Assembly (NCBI GenBank): GCA_000739515.1
Contig: DF820455.1
Coordinates: forward strand, 917,128 to 981,127
Source: Candidatus Moduliflexus flocculans
GTDB lineage: Bacteria > Moduliflexota > Moduliflexia > Moduliflexales > Moduliflexaceae
Length of the DNA: 64,000 nucleotides
Direction: 5' to 3'
Position 1 is the stretch's first letter, and every line of letters starts with the position of its first letter. Below are positions 25,785 through 34,987 of this stretch, piece by piece. A program made the position numbers and the translations under genes. Below the pieces are notes generated by a model. It saw only the letters and a program-made list of their open reading frames with translations, was not told the origin of the DNA and did not search any database.

Positions 25785-27533
25785 CTATTTTGACGAGTCA
25801 GAATTCATATCGTTGATCACGTAAGAAGCATTGGCATTGAGGTTCGACAAAAATTTTCCAGACGCAAACCCAATAAAACATTGGTTGGTTGTGAATTTTT
25901 TATTGGCAATTTGCACAAAATGATATTTTTTCAGAAAGTCGGCGTCTGATAATAATCCATTGAGCCAATTTTTCATCGCCTGGTGGTTAAGAAGCGTCGA
26001 ATAAAAATATTTCACATTCTCTTCTGACAAACATTTTGTCACAGGGGCAAAGCTGAAAAACGGATTCATCACGTCAGGCTGTAATTCATAAAAAACTGTT
26101 TTTTCAAAGGCCGTATGATTTTTCATGCCCATCCGTTTTCCCTGACTATGTCCCATTTTTACACTATTAAGCCCCATCAGATCGATAATCTCTCCTTCAT
26201 AAGTCATTTTGACTCCGCCAGCAACAATAACGCCGATTGAAGGAGGGGGAACTTCCGCAAAAAACGCCGAAAAAAAACGCCCCATATATCGCCCATCTTC
26301 TGCCAACGTAAATTCATAATCAATCGTTCCGCTTTCTTTGACATTCTCCCATTTTAAGGGTTGGATAAGGTATAAGAATATGCATATCGTGAGCACACTC
26401 AGCCATTTACGCATTCCTGAAAGTGGCTCACGCCACTGGAACGCGAGAACGGTTTCCGCGAGGTTTGCTGCAAAGATAAACATATTTAAGAGAAGCAGCG
26501 GATAGATCGGCTGATAAAATCGCCAGAGATTAAAATGATCTCCTCCCGTGATAATTGGAATAATTAGACCCGTACAGATGACGATGGGAAACAGATCAAC
26601 CGCCTTGACACTAAATGTCCGATCATGCGAGAAAACAGAGCGGAATATCCTCTGCCCATTTAGCCCTAAAGAAAATACCAATATCAGCATTGAAAACTGC
26701 ACTACAGGCGCTGAATCAAAGAACCCAACAGCATATCGCCAGCCCTCTGAGATGTTATAAATAATTGACGGCGAAATTTTGGCGTAGTACGTATTCGGCA
26801 ACGGGTAGCCGAAATAGACCATTCGGAAACCTGTCAGCGCAAGCAGCGTCACGAAGTATGTCAACAGCGGCAGCCGAATAGCGGCGATTCCTTCGCGGAT
26901 ATTCGACGTATATACTTCGCGAAAAAAGAGGATGCCGATAAACACAAGGCCCCACAGCATGGCTTCCGGGCGAGTCAGCAATAATAGCGCGATCAATGTC
27001 GCCAATAAAATGGGGCGTTGTTTCTGATACGAGATGGTTGTGATAGCTGTTGCCGTTAATACCGCTCCCCAAAGCCCGTTATCCATCAGGGTAAGAATTT
27101 GCCAGATAAAGTACGCGGGAGACAAACAGAGCACGAACATATACAAGAGGCTGTAAAAAGAAAATTGCCACCCTTTTTGGGCATTTTGGCGGCGAGCGAT
27201 CTGAAAATCAAGATAGTTTGTTGTCAACGTGATTGTGAGGGTAACAAGCAACACATTTATCAGTAATAGAGCGAGTTCGGGTTGCTCGGATATTCCAAAT
27301 AACGCTGCCGCAATAAGCGTCCAGAGAAAGGAGGAAAAGCCTTCTACTCGCTCTCCTCCGATATTATACACGAAGCCCTGCCCGTGAATCAAATGCTTTG
27401 CATAGACAAAAAAAATGTTGGCGTCATCAATTCCAATGAGCGGGGAATCTAATTCGGCCCAAATCACAGAGGTAACGGTGACGACAAGACAGAAGATGAG
27501 GCCAAATCGCATCAAAATATTCTTTTTAGCCAT
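25785..27533 (-). CDS. AftB-like GT-C membrane glycosyltransferase
   Basis: 582 residues from the ATG at 27533 (MAKKNILMRF); a longer frame to 27770 adds 79 residues that overlap the kinase gene in another frame. The acidic first loop IGIDDANIFFVYAKHLIHGQGFVYN...RVEGFSSFLW, then LTRPEAMLWG and YPLPNTYYAKI, resemble mycobacterial AftB-type arabinofuranosyltransferases and their wide bacterial relatives. About ten helices are followed by a 200-residue extracytoplasmic domain. The start lacks a clear ribosome site. The gap of 13 bases to the downstream DUF2723-like gene suggests one operon. Donor and acceptor unknown. Confidence 0.75.
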   Translation of the reverse strand: MAKKNILMRFGLIFCLVVTVTSVIWAELDSPLIGIDDANIFFVYAKHLIHGQGFVYNIGGERVEGFSSFLWTLIAAALFGISEQPELALLLINVLLVTLTITLTTNYLDFQIARRQNAQKGWQFSFYSLLYMFVLCLSPAYFIWQILTLMDNGLWGAVLTATAITTISYQKQRPILLATLIALLLLTRPEAMLWGLVFIGILFFREVYTSNIREGIAAIRLPLLTYFVTLLALTGFRMVYFGYPLPNTYYAKISPSIIYNISEGWRYAVGFFDSAPVVQFSMLILVFSLGLNGQRIFRSVFSHDRTFSVKAVDLFPIVICTGLIIPIITGGDHFNLWRFYQPIYPLLLLNMFIFAANLAETVLAFQWREPLSGMRKWLSVLTICIFLYLIQPLKWENVKESGTIDYEFTLAEDGRYMGRFFSAFFAEVPPPSIGVIVAGGVKMTYEGEIIDLMGLNSVKMGHSQGKRMGMKNHTAFEKTVFYELQPDVMNPFFSFAPVTKCLSEENVKYFYSTLLNHQAMKNWLNGLLSDADFLKKYHFVQIANKKFTTNQCFIGFASGKFLSNLNANASYVINDMNSDSSK

Positions 27534-27646
27534 AATTACGCCATTCTGAATCTTATAAACTGCGGGTACCCTTGAGAGAGATTTTCGGTCGCAACCAGCG
27601 CGATTCCAAAAATCTCCGTTCAAGGATAAATACAATCTCTCGTCCG

Positions 27647-28633
27647 TTACATTCCAACAGTTCCCTGGTGTTTGATGAATTCTTCGACCTGCGCTCTGGT
27701 TGGCAGCGCCGGAATCGCGCCGCGTGTCAGCGTCGCAATTGCGCCGACCGCATTGGCAAAGCGGCAGCATGCTTCAAGTTCGGCGTGCGCTGGCGCGACA
27801 AACGGCTCGCCGGATTTCACGCAGCGCAGCAAACAGGATAAAAATCCGGCCACAAAACCGTCGCCCGCGCCGGTGGTATCCACCGCCTGCACGCGATAGC
27901 CGGAAACCATGCCTTCCGCTCTGTCCGAATAGAAATAACTTCCACCGCTGCCGGACGTGATGACAATGAGCGCCGGCCCAAAACTGCGCAGCCGCGTCGC
28001 GCCGTCATGCAGTTGCCGCGTCCCGGTTAAAAATTCCAATTCGTCGTCATTAATTTTCATAAAATCTGCAAAGCGCATGCCATTCAGAATCTCCTGCCGC
28101 GCGGTTTCGGCATTCGGCCAGAGATTCAGGCGGAGATTCGGATCGTAGGAAATCATGACGCCCGCTTTTTTGGCGATCTCAAGCGCATGAAACGTCGCGC
28201 TGCGGCACGGCTCGGAAATCAGGCTGATCGAGCCATAATGAAAAATGGAGGCGTTTGCCACCATCGTCTCAGGAATTTCTTCCGGCGTCAACCGCATGTC
28301 TGCTGACGGGTGGCGATAGAACATAAAATCGCGCTCGCCATCCTGCCGGAGCGATACAAACGCTAACATTGTGCGAGCATCGGCATCGGTCGCGATGCCC
28401 GACACGTTGACCTGATTTTCTTTGAGAATGCCGATCAGAAATTCGCCGAAACTATCCTGCCCAACTTTCCCGACAAATCCCACATTATGACCTAATCGCG
28501 CCAATCCGACCGCGACGTTCGCAGGCGCGCCGCCTGCCGCTTTTTTGAATGCGGGCGCTTCAATCAACGACACGCCGGATTCTAACGAGACAAAATCAAT
28601 TAACACTTCGCCTAAACAGACGACCTGTACCAT
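27647..28633 (-). CDS. PfkB-family carbohydrate kinase (fructokinase-like)
   Basis: 328 residues. The start at 28633 is preferred because GGAGG lies 8-9 bases upstream, within the longer frame from 28651. Signature 1 is AGGAPANVAVGLARLG(H)NVGFVGKVG-D-FG; signature 2 is DTTGAGDGFVAGFL with the catalytic Asp. The length and the CLGEVLIDFVS opening are typical of fructokinases (fructose to fructose 6-phosphate with ATP), but ribokinase-family specificity is hard to predict. It stands between the GT-C genes and the chemoreceptor, all on the minus strand. Confidence 0.85.
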   Translation of the reverse strand: MVQVVCLGEVLIDFVSLESGVSLIEAPAFKKAAGGAPANVAVGLARLGHNVGFVGKVGQDSFGEFLIGILKENQVNVSGIATDADARTMLAFVSLRQDGERDFMFYRHPSADMRLTPEEIPETMVANASIFHYGSISLISEPCRSATFHALEIAKKAGVMISYDPNLRLNLWPNAETARQEILNGMRFADFMKINDDELEFLTGTRQLHDGATRLRSFGPALIVITSGSGGSYFYSDRAEGMVSGYRVQAVDTTGAGDGFVAGFLSCLLRCVKSGEPFVAPAHAELEACCRFANAVGAIATLTRGAIPALPTRAQVEEFIKHQGTVGM

Positions 28634-28656
28634 ATCCCATCCTCCATTCAAGGTAT

Positions 28657-31041
28657 TTAAATACTGAATTGACTTACTAATTGTTTTAAGGCATCTGCAT
28701 GTTGCGACAGCATCAACGCAGCCTCAGTGGACGCATGGGCGCGCTCAGATGTCATTTCAATCAGCGCGCGAATATTATCCATCGCCTCCGACACATGTTT
28801 GACAACCCCGGTCTGATCTGAGATGGCCTGCTTCACTTGCTGGGATAGCAGCAGCACCTGCTCTGCCTGCGTCATGATGTACGACGAACTCAAATCTTGC
28901 TCTTTCGTGGCGACTTTGATTTGGTTGACCATTTCGACGACCTGTTCCATTGATTGCATGATATACTGGCTGATTTTGGTCTGTTCGACAGTGGTTTCCG
29001 CGATTTTCGACACGACCGACGAGGATTCATTCGCGCCGCTGATAATCTTGTCAAGCGCTTTTCCGGCGGATTCCGCTAATTTCACGCCATCCAACACTTT
29101 TTCCCGCCCGATTGAAGCGACTTCGACAGCGTGCGACGACTCTTTCTGCACATCGCGAATAATAACGGCGATTTCTTTGGCGGATGAATTCGACTGATCT
29201 GCCAATTTGCGCACGCGGTCAGCGATGACGTTAAACTCGCGTCCGCGTTCGCCCGATTTTTTGGCAATAATAGACGCATTAATTGAGAGCAGCGAGGTTT
29301 GATCCGACATGTCTTTAATCACGGCTAAAATTTTGGAAATAGATTCCGTGCGTTTATTCACCGAAAGAATCGCCTCCGCCGTGATCGTGACCATCTGCTC
29401 AATCGCCGTCATGCTGTTAATCATCATTTCTACCGCTTCGCGGCCATCAATCGCATCCTGCCGCGCTCCGTCCGAGAGCGCTTTGGCATGTTGCGCGGTA
29501 TCGGCGATTTGCTGCATTGAGGCCGAGATTTGCTGAATAGAGGACGAAGTATCCTGCGACGCGCTGGCTAACTGCTCGCCATGCGTGACAATCTGGCGGA
29601 TAGAACTATTCAATTCTTCGATAGAGGATGAGGATTCTCCGATAAACGATGACAGTTGTTTCATGCGTTCGTTGACATCTTGAATTGTGGCGGCCATTTC
29701 ATTCATAGATGACGACGTTTCTTCAACGGATAACGAAATTTTTTCGACTGACGCCGCTTCTTCCTGCGCGCGGCTGTGGGAATCCATGCCTTGCAAGACC
29801 AGCTGATCTGCGCCAGCGCGGATTTTCGAAACAAGATACCGCAGTTTGCTGATCATTTCGGCAAATGCCCGCCCTAAAAAATCATGCTCGGATTGTAATT
29901 GCGCTCCTTCGCTTAAATTGCCGCTCGCCACTTTTTTCGCAACCTGCGCAATCTGCTGGAGATATCGGGTCATCTGATACACGGCGTTCCCAAGCACATC
30001 GGCCTCTGATTTCGGAATAACGACCTGATTCAGGTCTCCGCGAGAAATATTCACAGCCAATTCGGCAATATCTTTCAAATAAGTCGTCATTTTTTGAAAA
30101 GCACTCCCTAACGCGTCATGAACTGAGACTGGCGTGATATCGTCAGGAAATTCGCCTTCGGAGATTTTTTGTGCGCCCGCGGCGATCGTTTGCAAATAGC
30201 GCGTGGTGTCGTAGAACGACGCGACTAACTGGCCGATCTCATCATGCGCGTGGACAACCGGCAGCACTTGATGCACGTTTCCCCGCGAAATCTGCTGCGC
30301 GGTGACGGTCATCTGCTTGATCGGCCTGATCATCGTCGAGGCGAACAACACGCCTAACGTCCCGCCTAATATCCCGAATCCCATCGTCACCGGCAGGGTT
30401 TTATTGAGCGTCTGATGATAAATATTCGACGCGAGTTCATTGATTTCGTTCCGCGCTTGCTCGTCGAATTCATCAAAGCGCTCCTGACGCGCCTGTTCCT
30501 CTACCACGCTTTTTGCCTGCGCGATCTGCCCTTGCCATTGGCGGTTGATCGAAATATTGACTTCAGCAGACGCATTATCTACCAGGCGTTCGATCTGTGA
30601 TGAATCCGCGCAGATATTCAACCAATCAGGCTTCGAATACAAGGCAAGCGGAGAGCCATGGGGCGGCAGCGCAAACTCGGAACAAAGCATTTGAAGCTCG
30701 CGGCTCAGTTCATCTTTTAAGTCATCGAAAATGTAGGGTTCCACTTCCAACACATTCTGCTGCATGTTTGTCAACACGATTGTGCGCTTCGCGATGCGTT
30801 TTTGACTGATCTCCCGAAATATTTCCATATTCGAGAGCGTTGACGGCTTCATCTGCTCCGCGATCAGTTGACGATTTTCGCTGGCGACATAAAATAAGAT
30901 GCACAACATTGGAATAATTGTCACCAGCAGAAAAATGAGCATGAATTTGTAGAGAAGGTTCAAGTGATACCAGCGTTTAACTGGCGAAGATTGGTCTTGT
31001 TGACCTGTTTCAGGCTCGTTGACCTGTGTGCGCGCTGTCAT
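28657..31041 (-). CDS. Methyl-accepting chemotaxis protein
   Basis: 794 residues. Transmembrane helices at about 33-53 and 214-236 enclose a helical periplasmic domain of roughly 160 residues, so it senses outside the membrane. HAMP and HAMP-like repeats run from about 240 to 410 (three copies of an ISxGxLNQ/SEGxxL pattern). The signalling coiled coil follows with the hairpin tip ASIIAKKSGERGREFNVIADRVRKLA, the CheA/CheW contact site. The tip has SIIAKKSGERG where most receptors have AIEAARAGE. GGAGGAG precedes the ATG. The ligand is unknown and no che genes are nearby. Confidence 0.9.
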   Translation of the reverse strand: MTARTQVNEPETGQQDQSSPVKRWYHLNLLYKFMLIFLLVTIIPMLCILFYVASENRQLIAEQMKPSTLSNMEIFREISQKRIAKRTIVLTNMQQNVLEVEPYIFDDLKDELSRELQMLCSEFALPPHGSPLALYSKPDWLNICADSSQIERLVDNASAEVNISINRQWQGQIAQAKSVVEEQARQERFDEFDEQARNEINELASNIYHQTLNKTLPVTMGFGILGGTLGVLFASTMIRPIKQMTVTAQQISRGNVHQVLPVVHAHDEIGQLVASFYDTTRYLQTIAAGAQKISEGEFPDDITPVSVHDALGSAFQKMTTYLKDIAELAVNISRGDLNQVVIPKSEADVLGNAVYQMTRYLQQIAQVAKKVASGNLSEGAQLQSEHDFLGRAFAEMISKLRYLVSKIRAGADQLVLQGMDSHSRAQEEAASVEKISLSVEETSSSMNEMAATIQDVNERMKQLSSFIGESSSSIEELNSSIRQIVTHGEQLASASQDTSSSIQQISASMQQIADTAQHAKALSDGARQDAIDGREAVEMMINSMTAIEQMVTITAEAILSVNKRTESISKILAVIKDMSDQTSLLSINASIIAKKSGERGREFNVIADRVRKLADQSNSSAKEIAVIIRDVQKESSHAVEVASIGREKVLDGVKLAESAGKALDKIISGANESSSVVSKIAETTVEQTKISQYIMQSMEQVVEMVNQIKVATKEQDLSSSYIMTQAEQVLLLSQQVKQAISDQTGVVKHVSEAMDNIRALIEMTSERAHASTEAALMLSQHADALKQLVSQFSI

Positions 31042-31200
31042 AGCTCCTCCTATCGGGAAACATGATCACCATACAATACCCGGCAGACTATTATTGCCGG
31101 ATTTTGCGCAGAAAGTCAAGAAAAAGTTATGATTGTGAGAGGGAGAACAAGCGAATACGCTGAGTGAAAAGGAAGAAGGGGGGCGGCATGATTCGCTACG

Positions 31201-31235
31201 AAGACCTCACAGGTTTGAGAAACCTGTGAGGTCTT
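31201..31235. repeat. AGACCTCACAGGT hairpin, copy 1
   Basis: 16-bp perfect arms around GAG, with TT on the right. The core matches the hairpin at 45393-45425. It lies 9 bases downstream of the epimerase gene end on the minus strand and could serve as its terminator. Confidence 0.8.
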
Positions 31236-31243
31236 TTGGAATA

Positions 31244-32362
31244 TCAGACTAACCCGCGCTTGCGCAATTCGTGGTGGGCTTCTTCGAATTTATCTTCTGC
31301 GTTGACTGATTCTGACCACTGAATCAGTTCTTTCATGCCATCTTCGAACTTCACTTTCGGCTCGAACCCGAACGCTTCCTGCGCTTTGCTGATGTCGGCG
31401 ACGCAATGCCGAATATCGCCTTTGCGGAATTTATTGGTAATCTCCGGCTGCATATCCTTTCCTAACAGAGCGATCAGCGTATCCGCAATAGATTTGATGC
31501 TGCGCGGCTTGCCTGTGCCGATGTTAAAACAGCCGGAAAGCGATTCTTTTTCCATCGCGGCGATATTAGCGCGGACGATGTCATGCACCGACACGAAATC
31601 GCGGGTTTGCAGGCCGTCTTCGAAAATGACCGGCGCATGGTTGTTTTTGATGCGGCTCATGAAAATCGCGGCGACACCGGTATAAGGATTGGAAAGGGAT
31701 TGGCGCGGGCCATAGACATTGAAATAGCGCAGCGCGACTGCCGGGATGTTGTAGGCTTCGCCGATATTCAGCACCATTTCTTCCTGATCCCGCTTCGTCA
31801 TCGCATAAATCGAATTGCATTCCAGCCGTTTGTCTTCGCCGGTGGGAATCGGGCGGATGTCTTCATAACATTCGGGGCAATAAAGTTCCCAGTCATGGTC
31901 TTTCATCTGCTCTTCAGTACGTAGCGGCGGACGCACGATGCCGCAATCTTCGCATTCATACTGCCCTTCGCCGTAGCTGCTCATCGAACCGGCCACCAGA
32001 ATTTTCGACACCTTTGTTTTGTTATTGACGATAATGTCCAATAAATTGGCTGTGCCGCCGACATTTACATCCACATACTGCTTGATCTGATATTGCGATT
32101 GCCCGACGCCGACGGCAGCGGCTTCGTGAAACACGACATCCACGCCGGTCAGCGCCTTTTTCAGCGCGTCATAATCGCGCACATCGCCTTGAATGAATTC
32201 CGCCTGTTTGTTCAGATACGCGGGCGCTTTCCCTGTGGGATGCACTTGCGGATCGAGATTATCAAAAATTTTGACAGCATACCCTTTTTTGACGAGTTCA
32301 TCAACGATGAAAGAGCCTATAAACCCCGCTCCTCCAGTCACAAGACATGTTTTCATATTCAC
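31244..32362 (-). CDS. NAD-dependent sugar epimerase/dehydratase with zinc-knuckle insert
   Basis: 372 residues, extended SDR fold. The NAD site is GGAGFIGSFIVDEL with D-N-L-D for NAD; the active site is SSYGEG plus Y-A-M-T-K (YxxxK). Between the two, about residues 135-175, an insertion carries CEDC and CPEC, probably one zinc site. ALRYFNVYGPRQSLSNPYTGV is as in UDP-glucose 4-epimerase-like enzymes. Proteins with this insert are often annotated dTDP-L-rhamnose 4-epimerase, which would fit a surface-sugar role. It lies between a chemoreceptor and a cyclase with no linked glycan gene. Confidence 0.85.
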   Translation of the reverse strand: MNMKTCLVTGGAGFIGSFIVDELVKKGYAVKIFDNLDPQVHPTGKAPAYLNKQAEFIQGDVRDYDALKKALTGVDVVFHEAAAVGVGQSQYQIKQYVDVNVGGTANLLDIIVNNKTKVSKILVAGSMSSYGEGQYECEDCGIVRPPLRTEEQMKDHDWELYCPECYEDIRPIPTGEDKRLECNSIYAMTKRDQEEMVLNIGEAYNIPAVALRYFNVYGPRQSLSNPYTGVAAIFMSRIKNNHAPVIFEDGLQTRDFVSVHDIVRANIAAMEKESLSGCFNIGTGKPRSIKSIADTLIALLGKDMQPEITNKFRKGDIRHCVADISKAQEAFGFEPKVKFEDGMKELIQWSESVNAEDKFEEAHHELRKRGLV

Positions 32363-32469
32363 CAGCCTTTTTCCTTGTTTTCGTATTGCAAAATGGCAAC
32401 GAATTGAAGAAGAGAACGAATTCGAGTAATCCTGGTTCTGAATTCGTACCTTTCTTTTATTCGTTGCTG

Positions 32470-34608
32470 TTACTTATGCGTCATCGTATAAACGCCGTCC
32501 CATTGTTCCGGCGGAGGAGTCTCTTGATAGGCTTCGCAGCGGCGCAAATAGATCTGGGATGGGGCATCATCAGGACAAATACGGAGCGCCTCCTCAAAAT
32601 GTTCGATGGCGTTCTGCCATTGCCGCGCCCGATACGCGGCAAGCCCGTGCTCGAACTCCCCTGCGGCGCGAATCTTCTCGTCCTTCACTTCGCCAGGACG
32701 ACCAAGCAATTCATAAATCCTGACCGGCTCATGTTTCCCTTTGACGCGTACAAAATCCAATTCACGGGCTACGAATTCGCCGTGAACATGCTCATGCGTA
32801 AATTCGCTGAGAATAATATTCGTGCCGTATTCTTTATTGATGCCTTCCAGCCGCGAGCCGAGGTTGACGTTGTCCCCCATGACCGTGTAATCGAAGCGTT
32901 TTTCCGAACCCATGTTGCCGACGGTCATTTGGCCAGAATTGATGCCAATCCCGATATTAATCAGCGGCTTGTTCTCGCGCTGCCAGATCGCCTGAAGTTC
33001 CCGCAGGCGAGCCATCATGTCGAGGGCGCTGGCGCAGGCGCGAATTGGATGATCGGTCTGCTCCACCGGAGCGCCATAAATCGCCATAATCGCATCCCCC
33101 ATGTATTTGTCAAGCGTTCCATGATATTTCAGGACAATTTCCGTCATCTCCGTCAAATACGCATTCAGGAACACGACGAGGCTCTGCGATTCCATCGCCT
33201 CTGAAATTGAAGTGAACCCTCTAATATCGGAGAAGAGGACTGTCAAGAATTTTCGTTCTCCGCCAAGATGAAGTTTTTCGGGATGCCGGAGCATTTCTTC
33301 GACCACTGCGGTCGAAACATACTGCTCGAACGCGCCTTTGATTTTGTTGCGATTATAGAGCGCAACCCAGCGTTGAAAGCCGAGACCGATAATGTAATTC
33401 AGGACAATCGCGGTTTCTAATGGCGCGAGATCGATCCAGAGGCTGCGGGCGGAAAACAGGTATTGTCCCGCGCCCCAGATCGCCGCTCCGCAGAGCAGCA
33501 TTGCCGCCGAATTCGCCCAAAAATTCCATTCGTGAAACAGCACGATGCCGGACAACGTTCCGACCGCGAGAATGAGCAACACCGTCCAGATCGGTGAAAT
33601 CTTTCGGAGTTCTGTCTGTTCCAGAATGCTTTGAAACGCCTGTGCATGAATTTCGATCCCAAACGTCGAGACATTTGTCAAGATCGCGCTTGTCCCGGCC
33701 TCCTGCCGCAATTGTTCGATAAATCGGCTTGCCGGGGCGCGAAACGGCGTCAGAAAATAGTCGTGCGCTGTCAGAGTGGTGTCGCCGATAAAAATGACCT
33801 TATCGCGAATCTCTTCAGGCCGAACGTCCCCTTTGATGATTTTCCAGAACGGGATCATCGGGTACGAATAACGCCCGCCGATGTAATTAATCAACAGTTT
33901 ACCGTCCGGAGCGGTGACACGCAGCACTTCTTTCGTCGCGCCGCCGTCGGTCTTCGAGAGAATAGTCGTGCTGCGATCCGGAAAATCAATCTTATTCACG
34001 CCGCCGTTATAGAGCGCGGCGGCTTCTAACGCCAGCGTAAGATGATAGCGCGTCTGAGCGCCGTCGAGCGTCTGCGCGACGAGCGGCACGCTGCGGGCGA
34101 TGCCATCGCTGTCTAACAGCAGGTTGATCATGCCTGTGCCGCCCGCGTTATCAGCAAACGCAGGGAGCGGACGTTCCATCCGTTCAGGGGAAATATATTG
34201 CGCAAGGATGACGATCCCCATTTGTTGCGCCTCATTATAGGCATCGTAAAGCGCCGACGCAAGCGCTTCGTCTTCGGCGACGTCGGTGGTCTGCTGAAAA
34301 ATCACGTCATAGATGATAAGTTTGGGTTGGAACTGCATCAGATTGCGGAGAAGTTGGGCGTGAAAGGAGCGTTTCCAGGGAAAACGCTGCTGCAACTGCT
34401 CTTCGCTTTGTTCGTCAATGGTGACGATCACAATTTCCGGCAGCGGCGGACGCTCGCCGCGAAATTGAAAGCGGAAATCGTAGGTCGCGAATTCCAATTG
34501 CGTGAAGCCGCCGACCCAGAAGGCGGCGGCAATCAGCGCCGCAATCGCCAGGCCGCCGCCGAATTCGGCGAGCGTCCTGATGCGTTCGGAAAATTGCGGA
34601 ATATTCAT
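32470..34608 (-). CDS. CHASE2-domain class III adenylate cyclase
   Basis: 712 residues. After one helix (about 18-34) comes a large extracytoplasmic CHASE2 sensor (PEIVIVTIDEQSEEQL...FQPKLIIYDVIFQ), then three helices near 340-400, then a cytoplasmic class III cyclase. The metal aspartates are in LFSDIRGFT and KYMGDAIMA, the adenine-selecting Lys and Asp in DKYMGD and YTVMGDNVNLGSRLE; this pattern supports ATP as substrate and cAMP as product. The last 60 residues form a TPR-like unit (HGLAAYRARQWQNAIEHFEEALRICP). The ligand is unknown. Confidence 0.9.
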   Translation of the reverse strand: MNIPQFSERIRTLAEFGGGLAIAALIAAAFWVGGFTQLEFATYDFRFQFRGERPPLPEIVIVTIDEQSEEQLQQRFPWKRSFHAQLLRNLMQFQPKLIIYDVIFQQTTDVAEDEALASALYDAYNEAQQMGIVILAQYISPERMERPLPAFADNAGGTGMINLLLDSDGIARSVPLVAQTLDGAQTRYHLTLALEAAALYNGGVNKIDFPDRSTTILSKTDGGATKEVLRVTAPDGKLLINYIGGRYSYPMIPFWKIIKGDVRPEEIRDKVIFIGDTTLTAHDYFLTPFRAPASRFIEQLRQEAGTSAILTNVSTFGIEIHAQAFQSILEQTELRKISPIWTVLLILAVGTLSGIVLFHEWNFWANSAAMLLCGAAIWGAGQYLFSARSLWIDLAPLETAIVLNYIIGLGFQRWVALYNRNKIKGAFEQYVSTAVVEEMLRHPEKLHLGGERKFLTVLFSDIRGFTSISEAMESQSLVVFLNAYLTEMTEIVLKYHGTLDKYMGDAIMAIYGAPVEQTDHPIRACASALDMMARLRELQAIWQRENKPLINIGIGINSGQMTVGNMGSEKRFDYTVMGDNVNLGSRLEGINKEYGTNIILSEFTHEHVHGEFVARELDFVRVKGKHEPVRIYELLGRPGEVKDEKIRAAGEFEHGLAAYRARQWQNAIEHFEEALRICPDDAPSQIYLRRCEAYQETPPPEQWDGVYTMTHK

Positions 34609-34918
34609 AGATGATCCCCTGCACTACCATGAGCATCATGTCGTCCGTGTTGATTTCTCTTCCTTGCAAGCGCTTTTCTGCTCGCGAAACGCAATTGTCA
34701 ATAAAAATGTGCGAGACGCCGCGTTTTCTCTTTGCCTGGCGCATAACATTGCCCAGCCGAAATGCCAGGCAATTGGCCGATATGAGCGGGGTCATACTCA
34801 GAAGCGAACAAGACATACCAGTCGCGTAATGTCTGGTGTTCTTGCTTGACTTTCTCCTGTAACAGGAAAATATTGTCTAACGCGCTGATTGATTCAGAAC
34901 GTTATGGCCGAGAAAAAG

Positions 34919-34947
34919 CTGTCAGACACCTTCAAGGTGTCTGACAG
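34919..34947. repeat. TGTCAGACACCTT hairpin, copy 2
   Basis: 14-bp perfect arms with a 1-base centre, identical in core to the copy at 476-508. The rest of the gap 34609-34987 holds no clear gene: an open frame on the minus strand (34415-34816) only extends the cyclase antisense region. The promoter of the regulator gene should lie here. Confidence 0.85.
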
Positions 34948-34987
34948 TTCTGTCTTGAACTGGTGAAATTTGAGGAAACAGAACGCT

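Noticed and set aside
32347-33204. 285-codon plus-strand open frame
   Set aside because: Antisense to the cyclase domain; the cyclase frame has all catalytic motifs.
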